Origin: Adineta vaga
Taxonomy: Eukaryota; Rotifera
DNA: 64,000 nt
Assembly (NCBI GenBank): GCA_021613535.1
Contig: CP075495.1
Span: 15,624,001-15,688,000 of the forward strand
Direction: 5' to 3'
The notes below the pieces were generated by a model, which did no database searches, was not told the DNA's origin, and saw only the letters and a program-made list of their open reading frames with translations. The stretch's first letter is position 1; each line of letters begins with the position of its first letter. Shown here piece by piece: positions 42,454 through 55,981 of the stretch. A program made the position numbers and the translations under genes.

Positions 42454-44087
42454 TTAAATGAGAGTAAAACGAAGAATACGATTGTTGAACATGTCATTGA
42501 CATACATATATGTTTCATTAGAATTCAAAATAACTCTTGATGGTTGATTTAAAAGTGTTAAACTAGTACCACTAGAACCGGTAGTACCTGCTATTGTAAC
42601 TCCATATGTCGCTCCAAGACTCCAACGCTGTATGCGATGATTGTTATGATCAGCAATGTATATAAAACCTGTTTTTATTGAAACATATACACTATAAGGT
42701 GTATCGAATTGATTATTCCCTGTTCCTTGACCATTTCCACCAGCAACTGTAGTACCATTCATTGAGTCACCTAATCGAAATTGTTGAATTCGATGATTCA
42801 TTGTATCAGCAATATAAAGATATGAATTAAGTTCATCAAGATGAATACCAGTAGGAAAGTTAAGTCGTTGACTATTATTACCAGCTACACATATACCAGC
42901 TACATTCGTACCATTAGTAGCATTTGATGTCCATTTCATGATGCGATGATTAACACAATCAGTTACATAAATATTTCCCATTGAATCAACGGCTAATCCA
43001 GATGCGAGACTCAAAGTAGTAGGTGTACATCCAGTAACAGTAGTAGTTCCTGCTACGACAATACCATTGGATGCATTCTTTCGCCACAACATAACACGAA
43101 CATTATTTCCATCACTAATATATATATTAGATGATGCATCAACAAATAATTCTGATGGTTTATTCAGCTGATTGATACCACTACCTAATGAGCCCGTACC
43201 AGCAACAATAGTACCCATTAAAGATCCTTCTTGTAACTTGATCACTCTATGATTGTTCATATCACTAACATAAAATGATCCATTGCTATGCAGAAATAGT
43301 CCTGTTGGATTATTAAGACCATGAAGAGAATTTCCTGACGTACCATTGCCATACCCACCAATGAGATTACCGTTCTGTAAGGCTAAGGCTAAAAAAAACA
43401 GATTGATATATATGAAAACATTCTGTGAACATTTTTTTTATTTAGCTATTGAAATTCATCATTTCATAATTCTCACTGATAATAATAATACTTACGTCCG
43501 CATTGTTGACGTGGTAAACATATATAATTCAAATCCATACGACATTCTGTATTATTATTGCAACTATCTCCAAGTAATTTTTGACTTTGACAAATAAATC
43601 CATCAAAATATGTATGGACATCACATTCACATCTAGTATTCACACATTTCAAATATCGACTTCCTTGACACAATGAACATGAATAACCTCGATTAATGAA
43701 TTGTTCATAACGAAGTTTAATTGAACCAACACGCGATTGAAGAGATGAAGAAGCAATAATGGAACCCATAGTTATGATATTACCTTCGAAAAGACGACAT
43801 CGTTTAGATTCATTATCGAAATCAAATATGCGACAACGAGATATCGAATGACATATCCGAACACAACTAATCAATGATGTTGTATTCAATTCGACAAGAA
43901 TAAGAGCTTGATGATTGATGGGTAAGAACTCAAAGCCAATACTTGATAAATTTGTTGATGATTGCCAATCAAAAGGAATACTTTCAAGTGACGATGATAT
44001 TAATATGCAACTGAAAAGGATGAACATACGAATATGTAAACTAAATATAAATAAATGCATTTCTAGAAGAAAAAAAAAGGAAATCAA
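42454..44087 (-). CDS. Secreted PAN-like, Cys-rich and NHL-propeller protein
   Basis: Exon 1 (44087-43496) and exon 2 (43388-42454) join in frame over a 107-nt intron. A likely start is the Met at 44060, which gives a clean signal peptide (MHLFIFSLHIRMFILFSCIL). A PAN/apple-like segment follows (SCVRICHSISRCRIFDF, then RCRLFEG). Next comes an EGF-like Cys-rich stretch (YSCSLCQGSRYLKCVNTRCE and GDSCNNNTEC). Exon 2 is a six-bladed NHL beta-propeller with repeated IYVSD..N.RV/IYIAD..NHRIQRW motifs and VAG(T)xG turns. Proteins of this layout are numerous in bdelloids; they are probably extracellular binding proteins. About 500 aa in total. Confidence 0.82.
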
Positions 44088-45528
44088 AAACTAAAATAAA
44101 AAGATTTACTTCAGAATTTCAGTTAAATATAGAGAAACAAAACAGAAAATGCTTTTTGATCGTTACTGATAAGCAGTAAAAATGTCTAGTTCAATCTTTC
44201 CAATTTGTCATTCAAAGCTGTGGAACGTAGGATTTCTGATAAACTGTTTGATAAAATTTTGTTCATACGTAGATATTATCCTCTCAAGAAGGACAATATA
44301 GTTTGAGTATATTCCTGCGTGAATATCATCTTTAATGTATAGTCAAATAGAAAACCGTTTTGCGTTCAATATGAAAGATGCTCATCAATTCATTCTTTCT
44401 ACTTCTTCTTCAATGAAGATGTTTTGAACTAAGTGATATAAAGTAAAAAGAAATTAAGATTAAATATAAATGCAACTGAACGACCTTTCTTTTTTTCAAT
44501 GATAATAACAAGATAGATAAGATAAATTAGCACCAATATAGATATAGAACTTCTCATCACAAACTTCAGGTTTAGATTTTTATAAATAAAATTTCGGTTA
44601 TTTCTTCAAAAGAGAGAGAAATTCAAAGGACAAAAGGAGTGTCATACAATAAGAACGTCAAAAAACAGTATACAAACTAGTTATTTCGACTTTTTTTTTA
44701 TATTTGAATATATTTTCATATTTTCAATATATGAAATCAAACATTAAATTAAGAAAATAATGTACAAAGTATATAGTCCGATAGATCTAACGAATATTTT
44801 TGTCCTGCGTTTACTTCACGTGTTCTAGTCTTCTCATTCCTATAGAACTGAAAAGTTGTGTAGTTCAAAATGATAAATATTCTCTTCAATACTTTGAAGA
44901 TATATAACTAATGGATTTAAATTGCATTTTCTTTCTTTTTAATATTCTAATCGATATTTTATACATAAGTAGTAAAATAACAAACCATTATTATCATTCA
45001 ATATTTCAATACTTCAGTTGAAAGAAAATAATACATTTTAATAAGAGACTCTTTTTCAAATGTCCTCAACTTTGAATTATAATATTATAAGGTCATTGAG
45101 TTCTATTTTAATACGATGATCGTAGACAGAACATCTTTGTATTCTTATCATAGGAAAAATAGTAACGAATGTAAAACGTACTTAATTGACACTATGTTCG
45201 TTTCTCAATAGAAGACATATTAATTTAAGTTCTCTCTCTATTGAATCTTTATTAAAGATAATTAGAATAAATTTGTTTGTTGATTTCAATGCCATTTTGT
45301 TTCACTTTTAACAATGTGATAAAATAGTATACAATTCAAAATTCAACGTACCAATTATATTACTTAATGCATAATATCTTTGTAGTTTGCGGCAATTGAT
45401 CAATTGACGTTAATAACCATAAACTTGTTATAATTGTCAATCAACTTGATGGAGAACCAACAGTATCAAATCAATGATTAAATAATCTTTCTTTTCGATC
45501 TTGATATATATTCAATTAGATTTATATC
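44088..45528. other. Intergenic, no feature recognised
   Basis: 1.4 kb of AT-rich, stop-rich sequence between the NHL gene start and the first tRNA. No RNA, repeat or gene supported. Confidence 0.45.
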
Positions 45529-45533
45529 GCCGG

Positions 45534-45590
<57 letters not shown>

Positions 45591-45601
45591 GGGTCACGGC
45601 A
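45529..45601 (+). tRNA. tRNA-Phe (GAA), copy 1
   Basis: 73-nt cloverleaf. Anticodon GAA at 45562-45564 in the loop CTGAAGA, D-arm GCTCAGTTGGGAGAGC, T-arm CCTGGTTCGATCCCGGG, discriminator A. The acceptor stem has one mismatch, G5-A68, shared by all four copies here. Downstream TTCTCTTC then T7 is the Pol III terminator. Upstream AGATTTATATC is shared with the other copies. Confidence 0.95.
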
Positions 45602-46050
45602 TTCTCTTCTTTTTTTGTTTATGAAAAATCATTTTCCGTGTTATTGTCATTCTTTATGTTTATGAAATCAATTATATAAATAGATTTCGTATTTTCAAGG
45701 TAGGTGAAAATAGTCATGCAATATTTCGTCGAGCTTCAGAAAAAAAGAAAAGTGGATTGATTGATATTTAATATAAGAATTTAATTGTATAAAAATTTAT
45801 CGAAATTCATTAAAGTTTATGAAAATCTTTAATCATAAAATAAACTATTTTGATTGATCTAAACAATTGAGATTGTGATATTCTTTTGTGATAAAAGTGT
45901 ATTTATTCCACAAATAATACTCATTTATTTGAGACAATATATTGTTTTAAAGAAAAAAAGTGTTGTATCAAAATTGATCTCGATAAACTTTCAATCAACA
46001 TTTGTAAAACATCAGGATTCGAGTTATTCGAACTAAAAAGATTTCTTTTT
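45602..46050. other. Intergenic between tRNA-Phe and the FG-GAP gene
   Basis: Begins with the tRNA terminator (T7 at about 45609). AT-rich, otherwise empty. Confidence 0.4.
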
Positions 46051-49000
46051 TCAAATATTTTCGAAATCATTTTGATATTTATTTAAAAAAATATCTTGTG
46101 ATTTCGAAGTGAGATCTATATAAATAACATCATCATAATTATCACCATTAAAATCAGCAACACCAATCCAAGTAAATAATGGATGAAATCTTGTTGAAAA
46201 TGCTGTTGCAACTTGAAAATCTCCTTTTCCATTTCCAATTAAAACATTGATTTGTTGATCATTATTAACAAAACCAATATCAAGATGACGATCACCATTC
46301 AAATCAGTAATAGAAATCTGACGTTTTATTCCATAATTACCTATTTGAAATTTTCTTCTTTGACCTAAAGTACCATTTCCATATCCAAACATAATATTAA
46401 TAAATTTCTGATCACTATAAGATATAGCAATATCTAATAAATAATCATTATTAAAATCAGCAATAGTGAAATATTCTGGATAATAACGTCCTCCTGTAAA
46501 TGATGTTATTATTTGTTGAAATGATCCATTTCCATAACCAAGAAATATTCCTATTTCACGATTATAAGGATTAATAAAAATAATATCTTGATAATTATCA
46601 TTATTAAAATCAGCAATAGAAATTCTTATTGGAAAACTATTTAATCCAGTATATAAAGTTATTTGTGATAAAAATGTTCCATCACCTTTTCCAATAAATA
46701 TCGCAATACTATTATTTGTAGGTAATGTAATAACAATATCTGAATATTGATCATTATTATTTAAATAACCAACAGTAAGACTTGATGCAGGTATATTATT
46801 TTTAATCCATAATTTATTAATCATCATAGTAAAAGTAGCATCACCATTTCCAAGTAAAATTAATAAATAACCTAAACTATTATGTAAAACAACAAGATCA
46901 ATTTTATTATCATTATTAAAATTAGCAATATACATTATATCCATATTTTGAAATTTAAATGTTAATGACATAATTTCTTTTTGAAAAGTTCCATTACCAT
47001 TTCCAATTAAAACATTCATACTACGTTTAGTATCACTAATAAAAGCAAGATCAAGTTGATTATCATTATTAAAATCAGCAATAACATGTGAATATAATTT
47101 AAATTCTGAACTACTTCTATCAGTTGATATTACTTGAAATTTTAATGAATGAATTGGTTCTAAATAAAAATAAATCTTAATCATTCTTAATTGAAATATT
47201 ATTTACTTTGTGTAACATTCGTTTTTTCTATATTTGTTTTTGTAGAATTTAAAATATCATTGATTGTTGAATATATAAAAGTATTGATTCTTGTAGATTC
47301 TATTAAAGATAAATTTTATTGAAAAACAAATCATTTTATGTAAAAGATTTTACTTGTTGATAAAAATTCTTTTGTTTCTATTTGAATCAATTGAATAGAA
47401 TATATAATAAGAATTGTTATTATTATCATTAATAATATACAAATAATAATCATTTTAAATGAACATCGAATGACTAAATGATTCGTTGATATCAATTCAT
47501 TATTAGATGTAGAATGATCACGATTTTCAATAGATATTTGTTCATTAATTGAAATAGGTTGAATTGTATCTCTTCGTTTTCTTTTATATCGATAAATTCG
47601 ATATATAATTTGAATTAATTTCGGACAAATCCATTGAAGAACAATTGTTAAACCACCTTGAAGACCAAATAACATTGTTATTGAATATAAAATATCATAT
47701 TGTTGAATATAATTATATGAACATATCATTGGTAAACATTGAGAGAAATAAGATGAATAATTTATTATTATATTCCATTCTTCGATAAATAATTCATCAA
47801 TTAATTTATCAATATTTGTATTTATTGAAAATCGACTTTTATTTGTTGATGAAAGTACAGAAAATGAATGTGATGTATTTGTGATATTTAAATAATATTG
47901 AATAAGTTGAATACATGATTGATTATAAAAACATTCAAAAGTTGAAAAACGAAATGATTCACTTGGTAAACAACCCATTTTCAAACCTTGAATTGGAATT
48001 ATTTCCAAAGAATTTTGATCAATGAAATTTGCTTGAATTATACAACTTGAAGATAATCCACAAGAACAATTATTATCATAAATTAATGCTCGTGTAGGTA
48101 CATATTGTTTAAATGAAATATCCCAAGGATTATAATATTGAAAATTTGTTCCATAAGTTGATATCATTGCATTTCCATGATTAATACTTCGAATTAAGAA
48201 AAAAAGACGATTGAATGTTTTTGGTGTTTTAGATTTTGTTTGTTCAATAATTGAATGAAGACGTTGATTAAATATTTCTTCAGGTAAAAGTTCAGGAGTA
48301 AAAAATAATGAAGAAAGAAATTGTTGAATTGATATATTCACAGTTTGATGAGAAAGTTGACATAATCGTTCAAGAAATTGTAAATGAGAAGAAAGAAAAC
48401 GACGATAATCATTTTGAGAATAAGACGAAAGATTTGAAATAATATTTAATGTAAAATTATTTCGTTGTTCTTCAGATGAAAATGAACTTGAACAAATCTA
48501 ATAATTAATAAATTTAATATAAACATACATCTCTTTCAATCTAACTTACCTCATGAAATAATACATTGATTTTTATTGACCAATTATATGTAGAAGCAAT
48601 TGATGAACATGGACATCGTATTTCATCGTTATAACGTTGAAAAAGTTCTTTAGATAGATTTATTGATGGATGATCGAAGGATTTTTGTATTATTTGAGGA
48701 CGAAATAAGTTGAGAATGTTAAGATAATAACAGTAATTGCAAATAAAATAATATGTAAACGAGTAGCCCATTGACCAAGATGTATCACTGTTATTGGATT
48801 GATACGACTACTAAAATCTCGAAGATAATAGATATTCAAATTTCTTATATAAGTAAAAATATATCTCATTAATTTTTGTATAATTTCTTTAATTCGATTC
48901 CATCCTTTCGTACGAACTAAAATAAAAACAATCATTATGATGTGATATTTAATAATAAATGAATTATACTTTCTCGTTGATTTCGATTTCTAAACTTATT

Positions 49001-52000
49001 AATCAAATAAAAGATAAATTTGATCAATCGAGGTAAAATTAATCGTAACGAAAGAGTAAAACCACCAATTGTTGATATAAATGTAATCATTACGTCAAAA
49101 AATGTTTTTATTCGAGTTCTTTTCAAATAACTACAATATTTTGGTCGACATGATTGATAAAACTGTTCATATGAAGATAATACATTCCATTTTTCGATCA
49201 TAATCTCTTTGATTATTGTTGATATTGTTGTAGTTGGAGGAAAACGACTTGAAGTCGAATTATAAATCAATGGTTGAACATGAAACCATTCTGGATATTC
49301 AACATTGTGAATATATGTCTTTTCACTATATTTCATTAGAATTGAAAAACAATCAGAATCATTATAATAACATTGAAATGTTGATAACATGAATGAATCG
49401 ATAGTAGAACATCCAATGACTAATCCTGGTACAATATAACGATTGATATAGATTGGAATGAATGTTGATTCTTTATCTATATCATAAATACCAATAGAAT
49501 CTTGACAACTAGCATTAATAGCACAAATACATAACGATGATTGGGATTGAGAATATCGTGGTCCAATTAATTGAAATATAACCTAAGAATAAGATGATCA
49601 ATTTATATCACTGAATATATTCAGATCGGAGAATCTGGTTCTGAAAAATCTCGATATCTAGTATAGAAAAATTGAAATCTGATGTCATTTCATCAGCAGA
49701 AATCCTCTCAGAATTTGTTGGATGTTTGGAATTTACAAGATTCTGTAAAATTCTATGTCGGATAGATGAATCTGGATGGAGAAATAAGATAAATTTCAAC
49801 TATTCAACTTTAAAAGTTGTACATATTCAGTGAATGTTAAGAAATAAATACCTCTACTGTTATTTTATCAGTTGTTTCATTTTTTGTGAATATTCCAATT
49901 GGATTTTGATCTTCGTATGTTCGACCATATTGTCTAATTGATCCAAAATAAGGTTGATCAACTTGTTTAAGAATTTCTGTTGTTTCAATAAACAAATCAA
50001 AATAATCAATAGTTGATTGAGAAAATTGATCAATTGTTGTATTCATTTGTTCATAAAACTCATTTTCGTTTAATACATTTGAAATAACAAATACTTGTAA
50101 AAGAAAATGATCAATCGCATCAGTAATTGTTTCATTAGATAATTTACAAAGATCAGATAATAATTGAAATTGTGATGATGCTGTATTTCTCCAATCAACC
50201 GTTTGATATTTCGTTTGTATATCTTTTAATATAAGTAACCATCGACTATTAACAAAATCACTTGAACAGATCTGATGAAATCGTGGAGAAAATGATATGA
50301 AGGTTTTGTAAGGTATGATAAGATTTGAACATGGACATTGAAGTGTTGTTGAATATATCATTTGTAAATCATTGTAAATAGTTAATGATGGATTAGTTTT
50401 TGTTATTAGAATCATATTCGTGTTTAATGAATGGAAAAGAAGAAGTGCGAAACATAAACCTTAATAAAAAAATAGAGAAAAAAAAATTCATATTTCTATG
50501 TATGAAGATAAAGATATGTATAAATATACTAATTAATAATATTAAATAAAGACGTGTAGTTATCTTTTGTTGTTTAATATCGAACTCTGTTCTTTGATCA
50601 ATGTTTTTGAATAGATTTAATCGTTTCATATATAAACTAGATCGACGTATCTTCATTATTAATGAATCTATAAATAAGCAAAAAAAAACAAAAGATAAGA
50701 AAATGAATCGTTTTATAATTAAATAATTATACCATTTTGATTATTTCTATTTTTGAAATAATTTTTCGATTGAAAACAAATATTAACTAAAAATGGTGTA
50801 ATTAATCGTAAAAGAATGATAAGACCACCATAAAGACTAATGAGTAATGTAATTGCATGAGAAAAATCTGTATGATCCCAACTTGTATAAGTACAAAATG
50901 AAGGTGAACATTGAATAAAATATTCTAAATAATCAATATCTATTGACCATTGTTGAACAAATAAATCATTGAGATATTCATAAATTGATTTCTTTTCTTG
51001 ATTTGAAGATAGAAGAGAATCATTCCATGTATTATTTATTTTATTAAGATTAGGAAATTTTGTAATTAATAATTGAATACAATTCAATGAATATAAACAA
51101 TCGAATGTTGTTTGAAGAAGAGCTTCAAGTGGTGTACATCCAGTAAAGAATCCATTGACTAATGAATCATTTGAACCAGCTTTTTTCCATCCAACATAAG
51201 AAGTATAAAAATAATTAGTTGGAAGTTTATTAAAAGTTACTTGACTTGTAGGATTTGTAATACTACAACCCATAGAAATCTCTGTAGAATTATCATTATT
51301 ATTGAGATGTATGATATGAAATGTTTCTGTACTGAAAAGTTGGTAAGTGGTTTTGGTTCTATCAATTACAATTAAATGATTGGTATTTAATGCTGAAATT
51401 AAATAATTCGCTCGATTTGCACTTCGAAGATAATTTAGAAATGAAATCATTCGAGTCGATAAACTATTTCGAAAAAATTTAATAGTATTATTAACTATTG
51501 ATTGAATTTGAGATTGAGAAAGTAAATTATTCGTAATAAATTCATAATTATTTAAATCAATTTCACTTTCAAAAATTGTCTTTTGAGAAAATGAACAAAG
51601 ATCAGATAAAAGTTGAAACTAAATTAAAAGAAAAAATACAAACATTAGTATTTGTATAATAGACCAATGATATTAATAACTATAGAGAAAATAATCTATT
51701 GTAAAGAAATTGTATCTCTTACTTGAGAATATGCTGTTGTTCGAAAATCATCTATTCCATAAAAATTTGTCGTATTCATATATAATGATTCAATCCATTC
51801 TTTTTTAATAAATATACTTGAACAAATAGGATGAAATCGAATTGTATTATTAACAAAATTCTTAAATAGAATATTAATATTTGAACATGGACATGAAAAT
51901 GTTTCTTGATGTTTAAAATAAAGTTTTGTAAAACTTTCATAAGATATATTTGAATAAATAATCGTTTTTTGTTGGTATTGAATTAAATTAGTGTAGAAAA

Positions 52001-52385
52001 GTAAATATATAGAAACTAAACAATGAGAAAGATTAATCTTTTATTTTTAATAAACGATTTTAATCAAACAATATTGACATAACTAAATAATATTCTTTCA
52101 GAAGAATTTTATACTTGACATTCGAAGTAATTTATGATATACTAACGAATATTAGTCATTCTGAAAGATTTTGATCGTAATACGGTCAAAGGTCGAATAA
52201 GTACAAAAATTCATTTTCTTACCTAAAAGAAAAAGAATATAAAACCATGTTGTATATTTTTGTTGTTTAAGAAGAATTAATGGATCTTTTTGTTCATTAT
52301 GATCATCATTATAATCATTGATTTCGTTTTTAAATAAATTATAATTTTGTATTCGTTGAATAATTTCATAAAAGAAGATTTTCAT
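46051..52385 (-). CDS. Multi-pass membrane protein with three repeated ectodomain modules and C-terminal FG-GAP propeller
   Basis: Ten exons: 52385-52223, 52015-51723, 51618-50733, 50667-50530, 50459-49852, 49582-48970, 48916-48550, 48497-47354, 47299-47207 and 47159-46051. All introns are GT-AG and rejoin in frame; total is about 1,804 aa. Three modules repeat one plan. A cytoplasmic lead and transmembrane helix precede an ectodomain opening with (F/L/R)CPC(S) and, about 25 residues later, (H)(P/Q)ICSS. A GC...TF.C.Y central Cys region and QC.P..C.Y follow, then a second helix (GGL/GGF...LR.I.P). After the third module come a last helix (MIIICILLMIIITILIIYSI) and seven FG-GAP/VCBS repeats (ADFNNDN...D, VLIGNGNGTF), a calcium-binding integrin-like propeller. 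Exon 7 needs one extra base near 48710, so it carries a 1-nt deletion or an assembly error. It is probably a bdelloid-specific surface receptor or adhesin. Confidence 0.82.
49609..49832. repeat. Foldback insertion in an intron
   Basis: The intron 49583-49851 is 269 nt, several times the usual size. Inside it CACTGAATATAT (49609-49620) and ACATATTCAGTG (49821-49832) are inverted repeats (11 of 12). The left one is part of the palindrome CTGAATATATTCAG. MITE-like, but no target duplication was seen. Confidence 0.45.
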
Positions 52386-52872
52386 TTCGATTATTCTAAA
52401 AAAGAAAAAGAAATAATAAAAATGAATTTCTTAACTTTAATTTGATAGAATAAATTATTAATTCTCGTCTCGTTCTAATTCTGATACATTCATTTCAATA
52501 TAAATAAGAAAATAACCTTTTTTTTTCTCTCGATCAGGAAACTTTGCATTTCCTAGAAAAGATAAGTGACTTTCAAAAAGTTAATCAATAGTTTAAATCA
52601 ACAAAAGATTTCATTGAAATTCTTTCTTTCTACATCTGTTATAATATTATTTATTAGTTAAAATTCACCTTCGTCATATTAAAAATAAATGAGATTAGAT
52701 TAAATAGCGTGTTGCAGATGTAGATTTAACTAACCCTGGTATTCTCAAGTCTGTTTTTAGCGATAAAAAAATGTTAGTAGTTCGAAAGTTAATAGAATTA
52801 TTGATGAAATTCTTATAAGAACAAAAGAAATAATGTTTGTGATTATGATATGTCTTACAATAGATTTATATC
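52386..52872. other. Intergenic upstream of the multi-module receptor gene
   Basis: AT-rich; should contain the receptor promoter. It ends with the AGATTTATATC box in front of tRNA copy 2. No other feature. Confidence 0.4.
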
Positions 52873-52877
52873 GCCGG

Positions 52878-52934
<57 letters not shown>

Positions 52935-52945
52935 GGGTCACGGCA
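52873..52945 (+). tRNA. tRNA-Phe (GAA), copy 2
   Basis: Identical over 73 nt to copy 1, including the G5-A68 acceptor mismatch. Upstream AGATTTATATC and downstream TTCTCTTC plus T6 are also shared. Confidence 0.95.
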
Positions 52946-53239
52946 TTCTCTTCTTTTTTCTTGGAAAGATCTTTCTTAATAATTTATCATCTGAAAACAT
53001 ATGATTCAGATAGAATTTCTTTTTTCTATTTCAAATTCTTCGACTTCGAAGATGTTTTTTTTGTAACGTTTGAATTACCATCAATAAACAGAATGAATTA
53101 AATCTTTATTAAATAATAAATGCAGAAGAAAAAAATATGAAATAATCTTAATTAATTAATATTAAACAAACAAAAGAAAAAGAAAAGATAATCTAAACAG
53201 TTCAATGTCGAAATAAATCTAATCAATGAAATAAGAATT

Positions 53240-53731
53240 TTAATTATTAAAATATTTTTGCCATTGATTATTTGAATCAAAATTGATTTGATTTGAATTT
53301 GTTACTTGTAAACATGATTTGGTATTATTTCGAATAATTTTTTCATAATAATTAGTAACTTTATCCATCATTAAACGATATTCAGCAAGAATTTCACCTA
53401 AATGTGCTGTTTGACGACTACCTAATAATAAACCATTTTGAATAGGATTTTCTCCATCAATACTTATATGTGAATACATTCCTAATGGTGCATTAATCAT
53501 TGCACCAAGTTCAATCCATGTTGCATTATTAACTGCTTTCCATCGTGATGGAACAACAAAAAATCCAATATCATTTTGATTTAATGGACGATAACGAGGT
53601 GGACGTCGATCAGTTGTAAATAAAGAATATTCTTGTAAAACTGATTTTAATGTACATAAACAAAATTCTGGGGAATTTTCTGTTGAAATATATTGAAGAA
53701 AAAGAATTAAGAAACAAATAATCACTTTCAT
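53240..53731 (-). CDS. Small secreted protein, family unknown
   Basis: Intronless, 163 aa. Clear signal peptide (MKVIICFLILFLQYIS). The mature part begins with a CLC motif (FCLCTLKSVLQEYSLFTTD) and has a Pro-rich turn (RRPPRYRPL) and a WKAVNNATWIELGAM block. Near the end is one more Cys (SCLQ), and there are two N-glycosylation sites. The segment GEILAEYRLMMDKVTNYYEK looks helical. I do not recognise the family. It could be a short extracellular ligand or part of a larger gene whose neighbours were lost. Confidence 0.6.
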   Translation of the reverse strand: MKVIICFLILFLQYISTENSPEFCLCTLKSVLQEYSLFTTDRRPPRYRPLNQNDIGFFVVPSRWKAVNNATWIELGAMINAPLGMYSHISIDGENPIQNGLLLGSRQTAHLGEILAEYRLMMDKVTNYYEKIIRNNTKSCLQVTNSNQINFDSNNQWQKYFNN

Positions 53732-54516
53732 TTTGAATCAATTCAATTGCTTAGAAAGAGAAATGTACTCGTTGAATGTAACAAACTATTTAACACGCGA
53801 TGGATGGATGAAATATACTGATGTAATCGAAGGAAAGAGATATGCATGAACAAGTAATGACGACGATTTTTCGTTCGACAGAAAGTGAATAAAAAGAAAC
53901 ATATGTTATGCATTAATGAAAATGATTAACAAGTTATCGATTATGTCATTGATTTCAATGAAATATCAACGTTTTTTTTTTATTCTACATTCAAACTAAT
54001 TTTTAAAAAAAAGAATTTTTCATAAGAAAATATTTGTTCAATCAAGTAATGAGCGACGTCTATCGAAATCTGACAAGAAAATCACCATGAAAGTGTTAAA
54101 AAGCTTTTCTATCATGAGATATAATGGTTAGTTAGGGCATAGTTAGAAGTGATATGCCTGAGCTATCGATTTTTTTACTAGAATGTCCTTATAGGACTCG
54201 CGATTTCGTCCATGAAACTTTATTCGTATCAAGGTCTCAACTATAGAGTTATTCATCTACTTGTAATATACAATGATATTGATTTACATTTGACATAATT
54301 AAATTAAAAAATATCTTCATCATTTGGAAGAATATATGTATATCTCAATATAAAAATCAATGCTTGTTTTTTTTTTCTTCTTTTAAAAAGATTTAAATCA
54401 TTAATAATTACCCAAAAAGAAGATTATTATTTGTATTGATTGTTTGTGAAGATATGAAAATAGCTGGAAAATATTTCGTTATTTGACAATGAGGAAATAA
54501 ATGATTTAATTCAATT
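53732..54516. other. Intergenic, no feature recognised
   Basis: AT-rich sequence without supported genes. Confidence 0.4.
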
Positions 54517-54943
54517 TCAGTAACAATTAAATGGAATTTGTCGAATAAATAATTTTCTTTTATTAGATTCTTGAAAAGTTTTTAAATAATATGACATTTT
54601 TTCAGCATATTCAATTTGACAATTATTATACCAAGAAGATGAAAATATTGTTTCTACATTTATTGGTATTAATATTTCATCTATTGAAAATTCGAAAAGT
54701 TTTTCCAATTAATTTTAAAATTGTTTGATTAGGTATTTGATGTAAATTAAAATAATTTCGTGAAGTTTTTTCATCAAAGAAACTTTTATTTTTTAAAGCG
54801 AAATTATAATTTTTATTTAATTGAATTTTAATTGCACCAAATTCTACTAAATATTTTTCATATTTTAATATAAAATTTAGAAGATTATATAAATCATTAT
54901 TATTTGCTTCGAATATTGGAACGCATTGATTGATATTGAACAC
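54517..54943 (-). pseudogene. Frameshifted short protein with a JmjN-like N-terminus
   Basis: One coding region in two frames. 54943 downwards reads VPIFEANNNDLYNLLNFILK and EFGAIKI, then near 54702 the frame must shift by one extra base to continue LFEFSIDEILIPINVETIF to a stop at 54517. The first 40 residues recall the JmjN helix pair of KDM5/JARID demethylases (P-x-F-E-x...G-x-x-K-I), but no JmjC or ARID core is present. It is weakly supported as a histone-demethylase fragment and may be something else. Confidence 0.35.
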
Positions 54944-55810
54944 ATTTTCGTTTTCTTCTTCTTCGAGATATTAAAAATTTAATGAAAATTTCAAGTTAAA
55001 CAATGTTAAGATTGTTCTTCCTTTTCTACAATATAAGTTTTTCTGTAAATTCTAGTCGTTAATTTCAAAAGGATTGGGATTGAAAGACAAATGAACTTAC
55101 TCAATATTTGTCAATTGTATTTCAAATAATTTTCTACGTGAACAGAAAAATTGTAAATAATAACGTTTCTTTTTTATAATTATTTGTAAGAAAAAGTCGC
55201 AATTACCTCAAGGTTATATGTATGTCAGAGCAATTGCAGTGAAAAATCGAAAATAACAGATTAATCAAGAAGGAAAAAGATTTGGGTATGGGACATTATG
55301 ATAAATAATTTAGTGTAAACGATATTTTATGGTACAAAACGAACAATTTTTAATAATTGAAATTATATTTCAATTTCTCAAATTGATTTGATAAATAAAG
55401 AAAAAAAAAGTCATTTGACATAAAATATCAACGTCTCATCCTTTTTTTCTCTTCAAGAATATTTCTCCTCGAACGTATGACATGTGTTTTTATACTTAAA
55501 CGTTTTCCTTCTGCTACGTATATCCAATCATCACGTAAATCAGTAAAACTTTTTTGTTTCTTATCTCCAAAGTAAATCCTCTTATAAAATACAATTTTTA
55601 CATTGATATGTCACTGATAGAAAGATACAAGTTTTAATATAGTTCTTTTGACCTCACACGTTTTTCGTCCAAACGACAGAGAAAAAGTGACGATCGACGA
55701 TAATTTATTGTGTCGACCGAATAAAAACCGTATTGCATATTTATATACATTTATAATCGAAAAATCGTTTTCTTTTAAAATTTGATTTTTTGAGAAAAAA
55801 AAGAAGAGAA
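54944..55810. other. Intergenic, no feature recognised
   Basis: AT-rich sequence between the JmjN-like fragment and tRNA copy 3. The T-run terminator of the tRNA (read on the minus strand) lies at about 55791-55802. Confidence 0.4.
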
Positions 55811-55821
55811 TGCCGTGACCC

Positions 55822-55878
<57 letters not shown>

Positions 55879-55883
55879 CCGGC
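55811..55883 (-). tRNA. tRNA-Phe (GAA), copy 3
   Basis: Identical to the other copies over 73 nt, on the opposite strand. Upstream GGATTTGTATC and downstream TTCTCTTC plus T8 (minus strand) match the flanks of the other copies. A protein-like open frame across it (55611-55925) is an artefact of the tRNA. Confidence 0.95.
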
Positions 55884-55981
55884 GATACAAATCCATTGAA
55901 AAAGAATTTTTAATCTTAAATCCATTTTTTTTTCATTATTCTTAATTGATTTTTATAAAAAAGATCAGATGAAAAGTTTTA

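Noticed and set aside
49608-49799. 63-aa open frame inside the large intron
   Set aside because: It lies within the foldback insertion and does not continue the receptor frame on either side.
55611-55925. 104-aa open frame with AQLGERQTEDLKVPGSIPGHG-type text
   Set aside because: It is the translation of the tRNA-Phe gene and its flanks, a well-known false protein.
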